From: Candidatus Mediterraneibacter colneyensis
GTDB taxonomy: Bacteria > Bacillota > Clostridia > Lachnospirales > Lachnospiraceae
Assembly: GCA_019114745.1 (NCBI GenBank)
Contig: DXEY01000033.1
Span: 1-7,782 of the forward strand
Direction of reading: 5' to 3'
Length of the DNA: 7,782 bases
How positions within the stretch are numbered: position 1 is the stretch's first letter; each line of letters opens with the position of its first letter. This document shows, piece by piece, positions 1-5,665 of the stretch. Below the pieces are notes generated by a model. The model did no database searches. It had not been told where the DNA came from and saw only the letters and a list, made by a program, of their open reading frames with translations. A program made the position numbers and the translations under genes.

Positions 1-1508
1 TTTTGTCCGCTCAACCATTTTAATACAGATTCCAGTCTTTTGTCATCATAAAATGCAAACACATCGTCTAAGATCACCGGCATCGGCTCCTCCAGCAGGA
101 TTTCTGCCGCCGCCATCCTGACGGCGAAATAGATCTGCTCGAGCGTCCCCCGGCTCAAAGCGCGGGCAGGGATCCGCCTGCTTCCGTCCCATACGGCGAT
201 CTCCTTTGTCCCGTCCGGCGCGAGGCTCAGGCTGCGCCCTCCGGTGATCTCTGTAAAGATCTCAGACGCCCTGCGCCCGGCACGCCGCTCCATGCTCTCT
301 CCCGTCGCCCTTGCCGCCTTCTCGAGCTCTTCTTCCGCAAGCGCCACAGCGCGGATTCTCTCCTTAAGCCGGACTGTCCCGGCGCTCTCTTCCATTTCCC
401 CGTACTGTTCTCTCAGGTTATCCCGGCGCAGCTCTTTGTCTTTCCACTCAGACCGGATCCGCTCCATCTCCCAGCCAAGACGCCTTGCCCGTTCCTGAGG
501 ATCGGCAGCCGTCCTGCCGCTTGCCTGATCCGCCTCTCTCTTACCGGATCTTCCGGCAGCTCCCCGCCGCCGCATCAACAGCCCGGCAATCAAAAGCACC
601 AGTCCCGCCGCTCCGGCAAGGCAGGCGATGATCTCGACCGGAGCCGCCGAAGCTGACAGGGCAAGGCCTCCCGTCAGGCGGCTGATCACCCGGCTCCACA
701 GAAAGCCCAGCGCTCCGACGCCGATGCCCGCCGCGCCTCCGAGCATAAGGCTTCCGGCTCTTTTCCCGGCAGTCTGCTCCGTCAGCCCTGCCGAGCTGTC
801 TTCCTGCCCCGCTTCGGAGTCTTCCCGTTCAAGCTCCGACTGTCTTTCCTCATATTCCCCGCGCAGACGCTCCATGTCGCGCTCCAGATAACGGCACTCC
901 TGCCGGAGCTTCTCACGCTCAGCTTCCAGCTCCGCCTCTTCCTGCTCAAGTTCTTTGGAGAGCGCCTTCCGTTTGTCCTTCAATGACCTGAGGGCAGCGC
1001 TCAGGTCGTACTCCCCGCCCCCGGTCTCAAAGTAATTGGCGGCATAGTTCTCCAGCGCGCGGAACAGCTCCTGCCCCGGCTCCGCTTTCATCTGTCCGAC
1101 CGACACAGTACTGTCAAACAGCTCCGGCGTCATGCCGCCAAGCAGCATGTCAAGGTCGCCGTGTTCCACCGACAGTTCCTCCCCGTCATCCTCGCAGACG
1201 AGAGTGGCTCTCTTCACAAGCCGGGAAAAGCTCCGTTCCAGCCTGAAATGCCTTCCGCCGCAGACGAACCGCATCACCCCAGCATAATGTCCCGGATTCT
1301 CCCACGGCTCATACCGGCTGTACTCGTCCTTTGCCGCTGCCCTTCCGCGCCCCCGCTCCAGCCCGAAGAGCATGGCGCGGATAAACGCGTGCAGGGTCGT
1401 CTTTCCGAACTCATTCTCACCGCTGACCACCTGTACGCCGTCGTGAAAATAAAAATGCCGCTCCGAAAACTTCCCGAAATTCTTAATATACAGTTCTGTT
1501 ATCACCAT
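1..1508 (-). CDS. Rad50/YhaN-like AAA (SMC-type) ATPase with transmembrane hairpin, C-terminus cut by window edge
   Basis: This reading frame is open from the ATG at 1508 to base 1, giving about 502 visible residues. The N-terminus begins MVITELYIKNFGKF, typical of RecF/Rad50-type ATPases, with a Walker A motif GENEFGKT at residues 30-37. A charged, Glu/Arg-rich coiled-coil arm covers about residues 172-245. Two hydrophobic segments follow at about 251-271 and 290-312, then a second helical arm to about 425. The ABC signature LSRGTLEQ is at 451-458 and Walker B VILDDVF at 478-484, followed by a D-loop-like AFYDD, so only a short C-terminal piece is missing. There is no CxxC zinc hook. The start is 4 nt after the stop of the nuclease gene, with an AGGGG-type ribosome binding site in the nuclease tail. 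The order nuclease then ATPase matches Bacillus subtilis yhaO-yhaN. A role in DNA end processing at the membrane is inferred. The protein is much shorter than B. subtilis YhaN (over 900 residues). Confidence 0.9.
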   Translation of the reverse strand, partial: MVITELYIKNFGKFSERHFYFHDGVQVVSGENEFGKTTLHAFIRAMLFGLERGRGRAAAKDEYSRYEPWENPGHYAGVMRFVCGGRHFRLERSFSRLVKRATLVCEDDGEELSVEHGDLDMLLGGMTPELFDSTVSVGQMKAEPGQELFRALENYAANYFETGGGEYDLSAALRSLKDKRKALSKELEQEEAELEAEREKLRQECRYLERDMERLRGEYEERQSELEREDSEAGQEDSSAGLTEQTAGKRAGSLMLGGAAGIGVGALGFLWSRVISRLTGGLALSASAAPVEIIACLAGAAGLVLLIAGLLMRRRGAAGRSGKREADQASGRTAADPQERARRLGWEMERIRSEWKDKELRRDNLREQYGEMEESAGTVRLKERIRAVALAEEELEKAARATGESMERRAGRRASEIFTEITGGRSLSLAPDGTKEIAVWDGSRRIPARALSRGTLEQIYFAVRMAAAEILLEEPMPVILDDVFAFYDDKRLESVLKWLSGQ

Positions 1509-1512
1509 AGTC

Positions 1513-2565
1513 TCAACCCCTGCTTCCCAAGAGGGCGTCCACGCCCTCGCACAGCGCCCGGTATTCGGTACTGCCTTCTTCACATCCGAGAAACCGCCCG
1601 ATATATCTGCCCAGTATCGTATCCTGGTTCTCCTCATACAATTTTTCAAAATCATATGCCGGGCTCGTCCGGTCTTCTATCTCCAGTATGTTCTGTCCTT
1701 CCGACAGGCGTCCCGCGTCAAATACGATGTCCGCGTCCCTCTTTCCGGTCAGGATCACCTTATAGATATTCCCGGCGCCGCACTCCCGGATGCGCTCACC
1801 CAGCGTTGTTTTGACGCTTCCTGTTGTATCATCCTGACTTACCGGGATCTCCAGATGGACATAGGAACGTTTCGCGCAGGGGATCCATGCAGTTCTCACT
1901 CCCTGCCGGGTGATCTCGCCCTTCACATACCCGTGAGGCCCGGTGTCATTTTTATCAACAGGCTCCAGCGCCCCCGCATAGATGATCCGGTTTTTTCGGA
2001 GTGCCTGCGGTCTGTGGATATGTCCCAGGGCAACGTAGTCAAAGCCCGACTGTTCCAGCCTGCCGGCATCCAGCGGGATGTGCTTTGCATCCCCACCGTG
2101 GGCGAGCAGGATCTCAAACGGCTCCGCGCCGCACGGCTTCAGGCCGTCATATGCCGGTTTCCGGATTTCCCTGCTGTGGTAGCTCATCCCGTAGACAGCA
2201 GTGTCAAATTCCGGAAAGTCAACATACTCCGGGTTCTTTCCCAGCAGCGGATATACGTTTTCACTCCACACAAATGTGCGGTAATTGGAATCCGTCCGGA
2301 TATAGTCGTGATTTCCCGCGACCAGCACAACTTTCGTGTGCGACAATTCCGCAAACAGCGAGTCCGCCTCCTTGAGATCACGCACCAGAGGCTGACGGTG
2401 AAAGAGATCTCCTGCAATGAGCAGCAGATCTGTCTGCTCCTGCTCACAGATGCCGACGATCCTTTCCAGTGCGCCCCACAGCTCCCGGGGACGGTCTTTG
2501 CTGTACAGCGGCCCGGCATCCGGCTGCGCGCCAAGATGAACGTCCGCGATATGGATAAACTTCAT
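1513..2565 (-). CDS. SbcD/Mre11/YhaO-family DNA exonuclease (metallophosphoesterase)
   Basis: This 350-residue protein carries all the metal-binding motifs of Mre11/SbcD nucleases. They are IADVHLGA (Asp8, His10), AGDLFHRQ (Asp53, His56), GNHD (84-87), LLAHGGD (His156) and GHIH (181-184). The family uses two Mn ions to cleave DNA ends and normally works with a Rad50/SbcC-type ATPase. That partner is the next gene, 4 nt downstream. The C-terminal 150 residues have no motif I can name and probably form the capping or ATPase-contact region. The start was set at the ATG at 2565 because AGGAGG lies 5 nt before it. A TTG 15 nt further upstream would place that ribosome binding site inside the coding sequence. 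At 350 residues it is a little shorter than B. subtilis YhaO (about 400). Orthology with YhaO rather than SbcD rests on the ATPase partner. Confidence 0.93.
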   Translation of the reverse strand: MKFIHIADVHLGAQPDAGPLYSKDRPRELWGALERIVGICEQEQTDLLLIAGDLFHRQPLVRDLKEADSLFAELSHTKVVLVAGNHDYIRTDSNYRTFVWSENVYPLLGKNPEYVDFPEFDTAVYGMSYHSREIRKPAYDGLKPCGAEPFEILLAHGGDAKHIPLDAGRLEQSGFDYVALGHIHRPQALRKNRIIYAGALEPVDKNDTGPHGYVKGEITRQGVRTAWIPCAKRSYVHLEIPVSQDDTTGSVKTTLGERIRECGAGNIYKVILTGKRDADIVFDAGRLSEGQNILEIEDRTSPAYDFEKLYEENQDTILGRYIGRFLGCEEGSTEYRALCEGVDALLGSRG

Positions 2566-2616
2566 ACATTCCTCCTGCAATTATAAGTGGATGCCCGCTC
2601 TCCGGGCGTATCGCAC

Positions 2617-2652
2617 AAAAGAGACGCACACCTGATCTGTGGCGCCTCTTTT
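2617..2652 (-). terminator. Terminator hairpin after asnS
   Basis: AAAAGAG (2617-2623) pairs with CTCTTTT (2646-2652), and inside this CGC/GCG and CAC/GTG also pair, with one mismatch, one bulged A and a 7-nt loop. Read on the minus strand, the stem ends in CTCTTTTG, a short U tract 40 nt beyond the asnS stop. The arrangement is symmetric, so it could work in both directions. It separates asnS from the nuclease-ATPase pair. I found no convincing promoter after it for the nuclease gene, so partial read-through is possible. Confidence 0.7.
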
Positions 2653-2691
2653 ACAAAAGCTCTTTCCGTTATAGTTAAAAACCTGTCTTTA

Positions 2692-4083
2692 TTATAATTC
2701 ACAGTTATTCACTGTACGCGGGAACGGGATCACGTCGCGGATGTTGGACATTCCGGTCAGATACATCACGCAGCGCTCGAACCCGAGTCCAAATCCCGCA
2801 TGTCTCGTGGAACCGTATTTTCTAAGGTCGAGGTAGAAACTGTAGTCCTCCTCTGCCAGCCCCAGTTCCTTCATGCGGTTCAGCAGCTTATCGTAATCGT
2901 CTTCCCTCTGGCTTCCGCCGATGATCTCGCCGATGCCGGGCACCAGACAGTCTACCGCCGCCACGGTCTTTCCGTCGTCGTTCTGCTTCATGTAGAACGC
3001 TTTGATCTCCTTCGGGTAATCCGTCACAAATACCGGGCGCTTGTAGATCTGCTCTGTCAGATACCGCTCGTGCTCTGTCTGAAGGTCGCAGCCCCAGGAG
3101 ACTTTATATTCAAACTTGTCATTATTCTTTTCCAGAATCCCGATCGCCTCTGTATAAGTCACGCGGGCAAAATCAGACTCCGCCACATTATGAAGACGAT
3201 CCAGGAGCCCCTTGTCCACAAAGGAATTAAAGAAGTTCATCTCTTCCGGCGCATTTTCAAGCACATAGTTGATCACATACTTGAGCATTGCCTCCGCCAG
3301 ATCCATATCGTCTTCCAGATCGGCAAACGCGATCTCCGGCTCGATCATCCAAAACTCTGCGGCATGGCGCGTTGTATTGGAATTTTCCGCACGGAATGTC
3401 GGGCCGAATGTGTAGATGCTGCGGAATGCCTGCGCGTAAGTCTCGCCGTTGAGCTGTCCGCTCACAGTAAGGCTTGTCTCCTTGCCGAAGAAATCCTTCG
3501 AGTAATCTACCGTACCGTCGTCATTTTTCGGCACATTTTCCATATCCAGCGTAGTCACGCGGAACATCTCTCCCGCGCCCTCACAGTCGTTTCCCGTGAT
3601 CAGCGGAGTGTGTACATACACAAATCCCCTCTCCTGGAAGAACTTATGGATCGCATATGCCGCCAGGGAACGCACGCGGAACACTGCCTGGAAAGTGTTC
3701 GTCCTCGGACGCAGATGTGAGATCGTCCTGAGATACTCAAAGCTGTGGCGTTTCTTCTGAAGCGGATAGTCCGGCGCGGACGCCCCCTCCACCTCGACTG
3801 TATCCGCCTGGATCTCAAAAGGCTGCTTCGCCTGGGGAGTCGCCACGAGCGTACCTGTCACGATGACTGCCGCGCCCACGTTGAGCTTCGATATCTCCGC
3901 AAAGTTATCCATCTTGTCATGATATACTACCTGGAGCGGCTGGAAGTATGAGCCGTCGTTGACCACGATAAATCCAAAAGTCTTGGAGTCGCGGAGGCTG
4001 CGCACCCATCCGCCGACGGTGATCTTCTTATCCAGATAAGCATCGCTGTTCTTAAATAATTCCCGGATCGTTGTCAGTTCCAT
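2692..4083 (-). CDS. asnS: Asparaginyl-tRNA synthetase
   Basis: This 463-residue cytoplasmic enzyme charges tRNA-Asn with asparagine using ATP, and its length is normal for bacterial AsnRS. The N-terminal OB-fold anticodon-binding domain spans about residues 15-105 (ITVGGWVRSLRDSKTFGFI). The class II catalytic core follows: motif 1 around FFQERGFVYVHTP (148-160), motif 2 from FRAENS to RHAAEFWMIEPE (230-250), and motif 3 GFGLGFERCVMYLTG (430-444). The C-terminus holds the usual IPFPR. WMIEPE in motif 2 and the compact catalytic domain fit AsnRS rather than bacterial AspRS, which carries a large inserted GAD domain. The ATG at 4083 has AAGGAG 8 nt before it. A promoter is seen at 4117-4145. 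The deduced leader is only about 26 nt, too short for a T-box. Confidence 0.97.
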   Translation of the reverse strand: MELTTIRELFKNSDAYLDKKITVGGWVRSLRDSKTFGFIVVNDGSYFQPLQVVYHDKMDNFAEISKLNVGAAVIVTGTLVATPQAKQPFEIQADTVEVEGASAPDYPLQKKRHSFEYLRTISHLRPRTNTFQAVFRVRSLAAYAIHKFFQERGFVYVHTPLITGNDCEGAGEMFRVTTLDMENVPKNDDGTVDYSKDFFGKETSLTVSGQLNGETYAQAFRSIYTFGPTFRAENSNTTRHAAEFWMIEPEIAFADLEDDMDLAEAMLKYVINYVLENAPEEMNFFNSFVDKGLLDRLHNVAESDFARVTYTEAIGILEKNNDKFEYKVSWGCDLQTEHERYLTEQIYKRPVFVTDYPKEIKAFYMKQNDDGKTVAAVDCLVPGIGEIIGGSQREDDYDKLLNRMKELGLAEEDYSFYLDLRKYGSTRHAGFGLGFERCVMYLTGMSNIRDVIPFPRTVNNCEL

Positions 4084-4116
4084 AATTAAAACTCCTTATC
4101 GCAATATTCACGTAAT

Positions 4117-4145
4117 AGTATAGCACCGGAAACCGGCAACGTAAA
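4117..4145 (-). promoter_or_regulatory. Predicted sigma-A promoter of asnS
   Basis: On the minus strand, TTTACG (4140-4145) and TATACT (4117-4122) are separated by 17 nt, with a TG two bases before the -10 box (extended -10). Transcription would start near 4110, giving a leader of about 26 nt. The promoter lies in the 82-bp gap after the PepSY gene, which has no terminator there, so asnS may also be reached by read-through. Confidence 0.6.
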
Positions 4146-4165
4146 CAGGAGATTTTAAGTCCAGC

Positions 4166-4681
4166 CTACCATCTCTCTTCTTCCCATTTCAGGATATTCC
4201 CTGTATTGGCGTCGATCTCAAACTCATATTCCATCCTGTTGTAGAGGATATCGCCCTCGTAGATATACCATCCGTCGTCTTCGTCCAGTTCAATTGATAT
4301 ATGTTCCGCCGTCGCGCCCGGCACACGCTCCAGGGCAATATTCTGTGCTTCCTCAAGAGTGACTGCCACATTTGCACCCGCTGTACTGCCCGAAGCCTGA
4401 CCTGTACTGCTCTGCGCATTGGACTGGGCGGCACTGTCATCTGTTGTCCGGGCGCTGTCTTCCGCCTGCCCGTCATCTGCTGTTCCGTCATCCTGCTGCC
4501 CCTGAGCACTCTTCAGGTCATCGATCTCCTGCTGGAGCGCGTCGATCTCCGCCTGAAGTTCCTCCTCATTCCGGGTACTGCTGTTATTTCCATTCTGGTT
4601 CACCCTGCCGGCTCCGCAGCCTGAAAGCATGAATGCCGCCATGACAAGCCCTGCCAAAACGATCACGTATCTTTTCTTCAT
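4166..4681 (-). CDS. PepSY-domain lipoprotein with N-terminal coiled coil
   Basis: The 171-residue product has a lipoprotein signal peptide: MKKR, a hydrophobic stretch, then the lipobox LSGC with the lipid-modified Cys at residue 22. Export and anchoring to the outer face of the membrane are therefore expected. Residues about 37-60 (NEEELQAEIDALQQEIDDLK) show heptads of a short coiled coil. A low-complexity linker rich in Ser, Thr, Asp, Gln and Ala covers about 61-104. A C-terminal PepSY domain covers about 105-171, with TLEEAQNIALERVPG and the EYEFEIDANTGNILKWE ending typical of the family. PepSY domains are often linked to peptidase inhibition or envelope control, but the role here is unknown. 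The start at 4681 was chosen because AGGAGG lies 8 nt upstream and the lipobox then sits at the usual distance. Longer in-frame starts add a second, unlikely hydrophobic lead. The gene is divergent from tetR. Confidence 0.9.
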   Translation of the reverse strand: MKKRYVIVLAGLVMAAFMLSGCGAGRVNQNGNNSSTRNEEELQAEIDALQQEIDDLKSAQGQQDDGTADDGQAEDSARTTDDSAAQSNAQSSTGQASGSTAGANVAVTLEEAQNIALERVPGATAEHISIELDEDDGWYIYEGDILYNRMEYEFEIDANTGNILKWEEERW

Positions 4682-4711
4682 TGTCCGTTCCTCCTCTCTT
4701 AGTGTAACTGT

Positions 4712-4717
4712 AGTATA
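4712..4717 (-). promoter_or_regulatory. Possible -10 box of the PepSY lipoprotein gene
   Basis: TATACT on the minus strand lies 30 nt before the ATG and about 14 nt before the AGGAGG site. The -35 region at the right distance is AT-rich but does not resemble TTGACA, so the promoter is weak or needs an activator. It lies about 70 bp from the TetR operator, so direct control by TetR is not evident. Confidence 0.35.
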
Positions 4718-4755
4718 AATGAGAAAGATTAAAAGAACATTAAAAAATGAAAGCA

Positions 4756-4784
4756 TTGACAGAATTTTTCCCAGCCATTATAAT
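4756..4784 (+). promoter_or_regulatory. Full-consensus sigma-A promoter of the tetR gene
   Basis: TTGACA (4756-4761) and TATAAT (4779-4784) are separated by exactly 17 nt, a perfect match to the housekeeping consensus. Transcription would start near 4791, inside the palindrome at 4787-4807. This is the layout expected for an autorepressed regulator. Confidence 0.9.
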
Positions 4785-4786
4785 CA

Positions 4787-4807
4787 ATACATACCAACCG
4801 TATGTAT
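4787..4807. promoter_or_regulatory. TetR operator, perfect palindrome at the tetR start site
   Basis: ATACATAC (4787-4794), a 5-bp spacer CAACC, then GTATGTAT (4800-4807) form a perfect inverted repeat. It starts 2 bp after the -10 box and covers the expected start of transcription. A bound TetR dimer would block the promoter. A copy with 14 of 16 arm bases conserved and the same spacer length lies at 5597-5617. The assignment to this TetR is inferred from position and from the second copy. Confidence 0.8.
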
Positions 4808-4822
4808 CAAAGGAGTATACTC

Positions 4823-5464
4823 ATGGCAAGAAATAAATATCCCGAAGTAACCGTGGAGAAAATACTGGAAACTGCCCAGCGCTTATTTCTCGAAAAAGGT
4901 TATGACAACACAACGATCCAGGATATCGTAGATGAACTGGGCGGACTTACCAAGGGCGCCATCTACCATCACTTCAGGTCAAAGGAGGAAATCATGGACG
5001 CTCTCGGCGATAAGATGTTCGCCGGCAGCAATCCCTTTGAGAAACTGAAAGGCCGAAGGGATCTGAGCGGACTGCAGAAGATCCGCCTGGCAGTTATGAT
5101 GAATCAGTCTGATGAAACTCAGATAGAACTGACAAAACAGGCGATTCCCATACTGAAGAATCCACACGTCCTGGCAAGGATGATCGATTCTAACCGCCGC
5201 ACACTCTCCCCCCGCTGGCTGGAACTCATCGAGGAAGGACAGCGCGATGGCTCCATTCACACAGAGTATGCAAAAGAGCTCTCCGAGCTGATGGTGCTGT
5301 TCGACCTGTGGCTGATACCTTCCGTTTTCCCGGGCGATAAAGGGGCGATACATTCACGGTTCATGTGCATGATGGAAATATTGGAGAAAATGGGGCTGCC
5401 GCTTTATGAGAAAGAGCTGGAAGAAAAGTTCATGTCCCTGCCGTATTTTTCCGGCACTGAATAA
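4823..5464 (+). CDS. TetR/AcrR-family transcriptional regulator
   Basis: The 213-residue protein has a typical TetR N-terminal DNA-binding domain at about residues 10-57. It begins VEKILETAQRLFLEKGYDNTT, continues with the helix-turn-helix around TIQDIVDELGGLTKGAIYHHF, and ends SKEEIM. The C-terminal part (about 75-205) is helical and variable, as expected for a ligand-binding and dimer domain; its ligand cannot be told from sequence. The ATG at 4823 is preferred because AAAGGAG lies 7 nt before it. An upstream in-frame ATG at 4802 falls inside the operator arm and lacks a ribosome binding site. The gene sits before an ABC exporter operon on the same strand, and matching palindromes precede both. 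It is therefore probably the local repressor of itself and of the exporter. Confidence 0.95.
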   Translation: MARNKYPEVTVEKILETAQRLFLEKGYDNTTIQDIVDELGGLTKGAIYHHFRSKEEIMDALGDKMFAGSNPFEKLKGRRDLSGLQKIRLAVMMNQSDETQIELTKQAIPILKNPHVLARMIDSNRRTLSPRWLELIEEGQRDGSIHTEYAKELSELMVLFDLWLIPSVFPGDKGAIHSRFMCMMEILEKMGLPLYEKELEEKFMSLPYFSGTE

Positions 5465-5468
5465 ATCA

Positions 5469-5495
5469 CCGGAAGTGCCAAAAGGCACATTCCGG
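5469..5495. repeat. Stem-loop A in the tetR-exporter spacer
   Basis: CCGGAA plus GTGCC (5469-5479) pair with GGCAC and TTCCGG (5484-5495) around an AAAA loop, with a single bulged A. The stem begins 5 nt after the tetR stop. No U tract follows on the plus strand, so it is not a standard intrinsic terminator; it could protect the tetR mRNA 3' end or belong to a larger palindromic element. Confidence 0.7.
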
Positions 5496-5509
5496 GATTG
5501 TAAGCGGTC

Positions 5510-5540
5510 GCCAAGGTCTCGGGCAAGCCCGGACTTTGGC
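5510..5540. repeat. Stem-loop B, GC-rich, flanked by short direct repeats
   Basis: GCCAAGGTC (5510-5518) pairs with GACTTTGGC (5532-5540), and CGGG/CCCG closes a CAAG loop, with one bulged T and one G-T pair. The heptamer GTCGCCA occurs at 5507-5513 and again at 5543-5549, at the two feet of the stem. No U tract follows. Its function is unknown; the structure resembles dispersed palindromic repeats. Confidence 0.65.
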
Positions 5541-5554
5541 TCGTCGCCAGCGCA

Positions 5555-5587
5555 ATAAAATTGCCTTGGAATATCAGGCAATTTTAT
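5555..5587. terminator. Stem-loop C, probable bidirectional terminator after tetR
   Basis: ATAAAATTGCCT (5555-5566) pairs perfectly with AGGCAATTTTAT (5576-5587), a 12-bp stem with a 9-nt loop. The plus-strand side ends in TTTTATATT, giving a loose U tract about 120 nt after the tetR stop. Its arms contain the candidate -35 and part of the candidate -10 box of the exporter operon, so termination and initiation signals overlap. Confidence 0.5.
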
Positions 5588-5590
5588 ATT
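5561..5590 (+). promoter_or_regulatory. Candidate promoter of the ABC exporter operon
   Basis: TTGCCT (5561-5566) and TATATT (5585-5590) are separated by 18 nt, and the second TetR-like palindrome begins 6 nt later, at the expected start site. An alternative is TTTACA (5596-5601) with TAAAAA (5618-5623), in which case the palindrome would cover the -35 box and spacer. Both layouts allow repression by TetR; the sequence does not decide between them. Confidence 0.4.
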
Positions 5591-5596
5591 AATCAT

Positions 5597-5617
5597 TTAC
5601 ATACATTTGGTAGGTAT
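5597..5617. promoter_or_regulatory. Second TetR operator upstream of the ABC operon
   Basis: TTACATAC (5597-5604), a 5-bp spacer, then GTAGGTAT (5610-5617) match the perfect palindrome at 4787-4807 at 14 of 16 arm positions with identical spacing. It lies about 50 bp before the ABC ATPase start. The two changed bases, one in each arm, suggest weaker binding than at the tetR promoter. Confidence 0.7.
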
Positions 5618-5665
5618 TAAAAATTATGTTATATCAACACAGATCTTCAGAAAAGGAGATATTCT

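Noticed and set aside
2580..2585. Perfect TATAAT on the minus strand before the nuclease gene.
   Set aside because: It would start transcription inside the AGGAGG site and has no -35 box (CGCCCG at the right distance), so it is not a credible promoter.
1855..2586. Long plus-strand open frame opposite the nuclease gene.
   Set aside because: The minus strand encodes a clear SbcD-family protein with all motifs; the plus frame is antisense shadow without a ribosome binding site or recognisable domain.
2800..3720. 306-codon plus-strand frame opposite asnS.
   Set aside because: It is antisense to a certain AsnRS gene and its translation shows no known motif.
4777..4805. TATAAT also readable on the minus strand at the tetR promoter, suggesting a divergent promoter for the PepSY gene.
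   Set aside because: The nearest TTGATA is 22 nt away and no -35 box exists at 16-18 nt; the overlap arises because ATTATAAT reads as TATAAT on both strands.
4802..4822. Upstream ATG giving a tetR product 7 residues longer.
   Set aside because: It lies in the operator arm without a ribosome binding site, while the ATG at 4823 has AAAGGAG 7 nt before it.
5469..5540. Two hairpins considered as a CRISPR fragment or riboswitch.
   Set aside because: There are no regularly spaced identical repeats and no known riboswitch core motif; stems differ in sequence and length.
5354..5596. 80-codon minus-strand frame across the three-hairpin spacer.
   Set aside because: It overlaps the tetR 3' end and runs through palindromic DNA; no ribosome binding site or known domain supports it.
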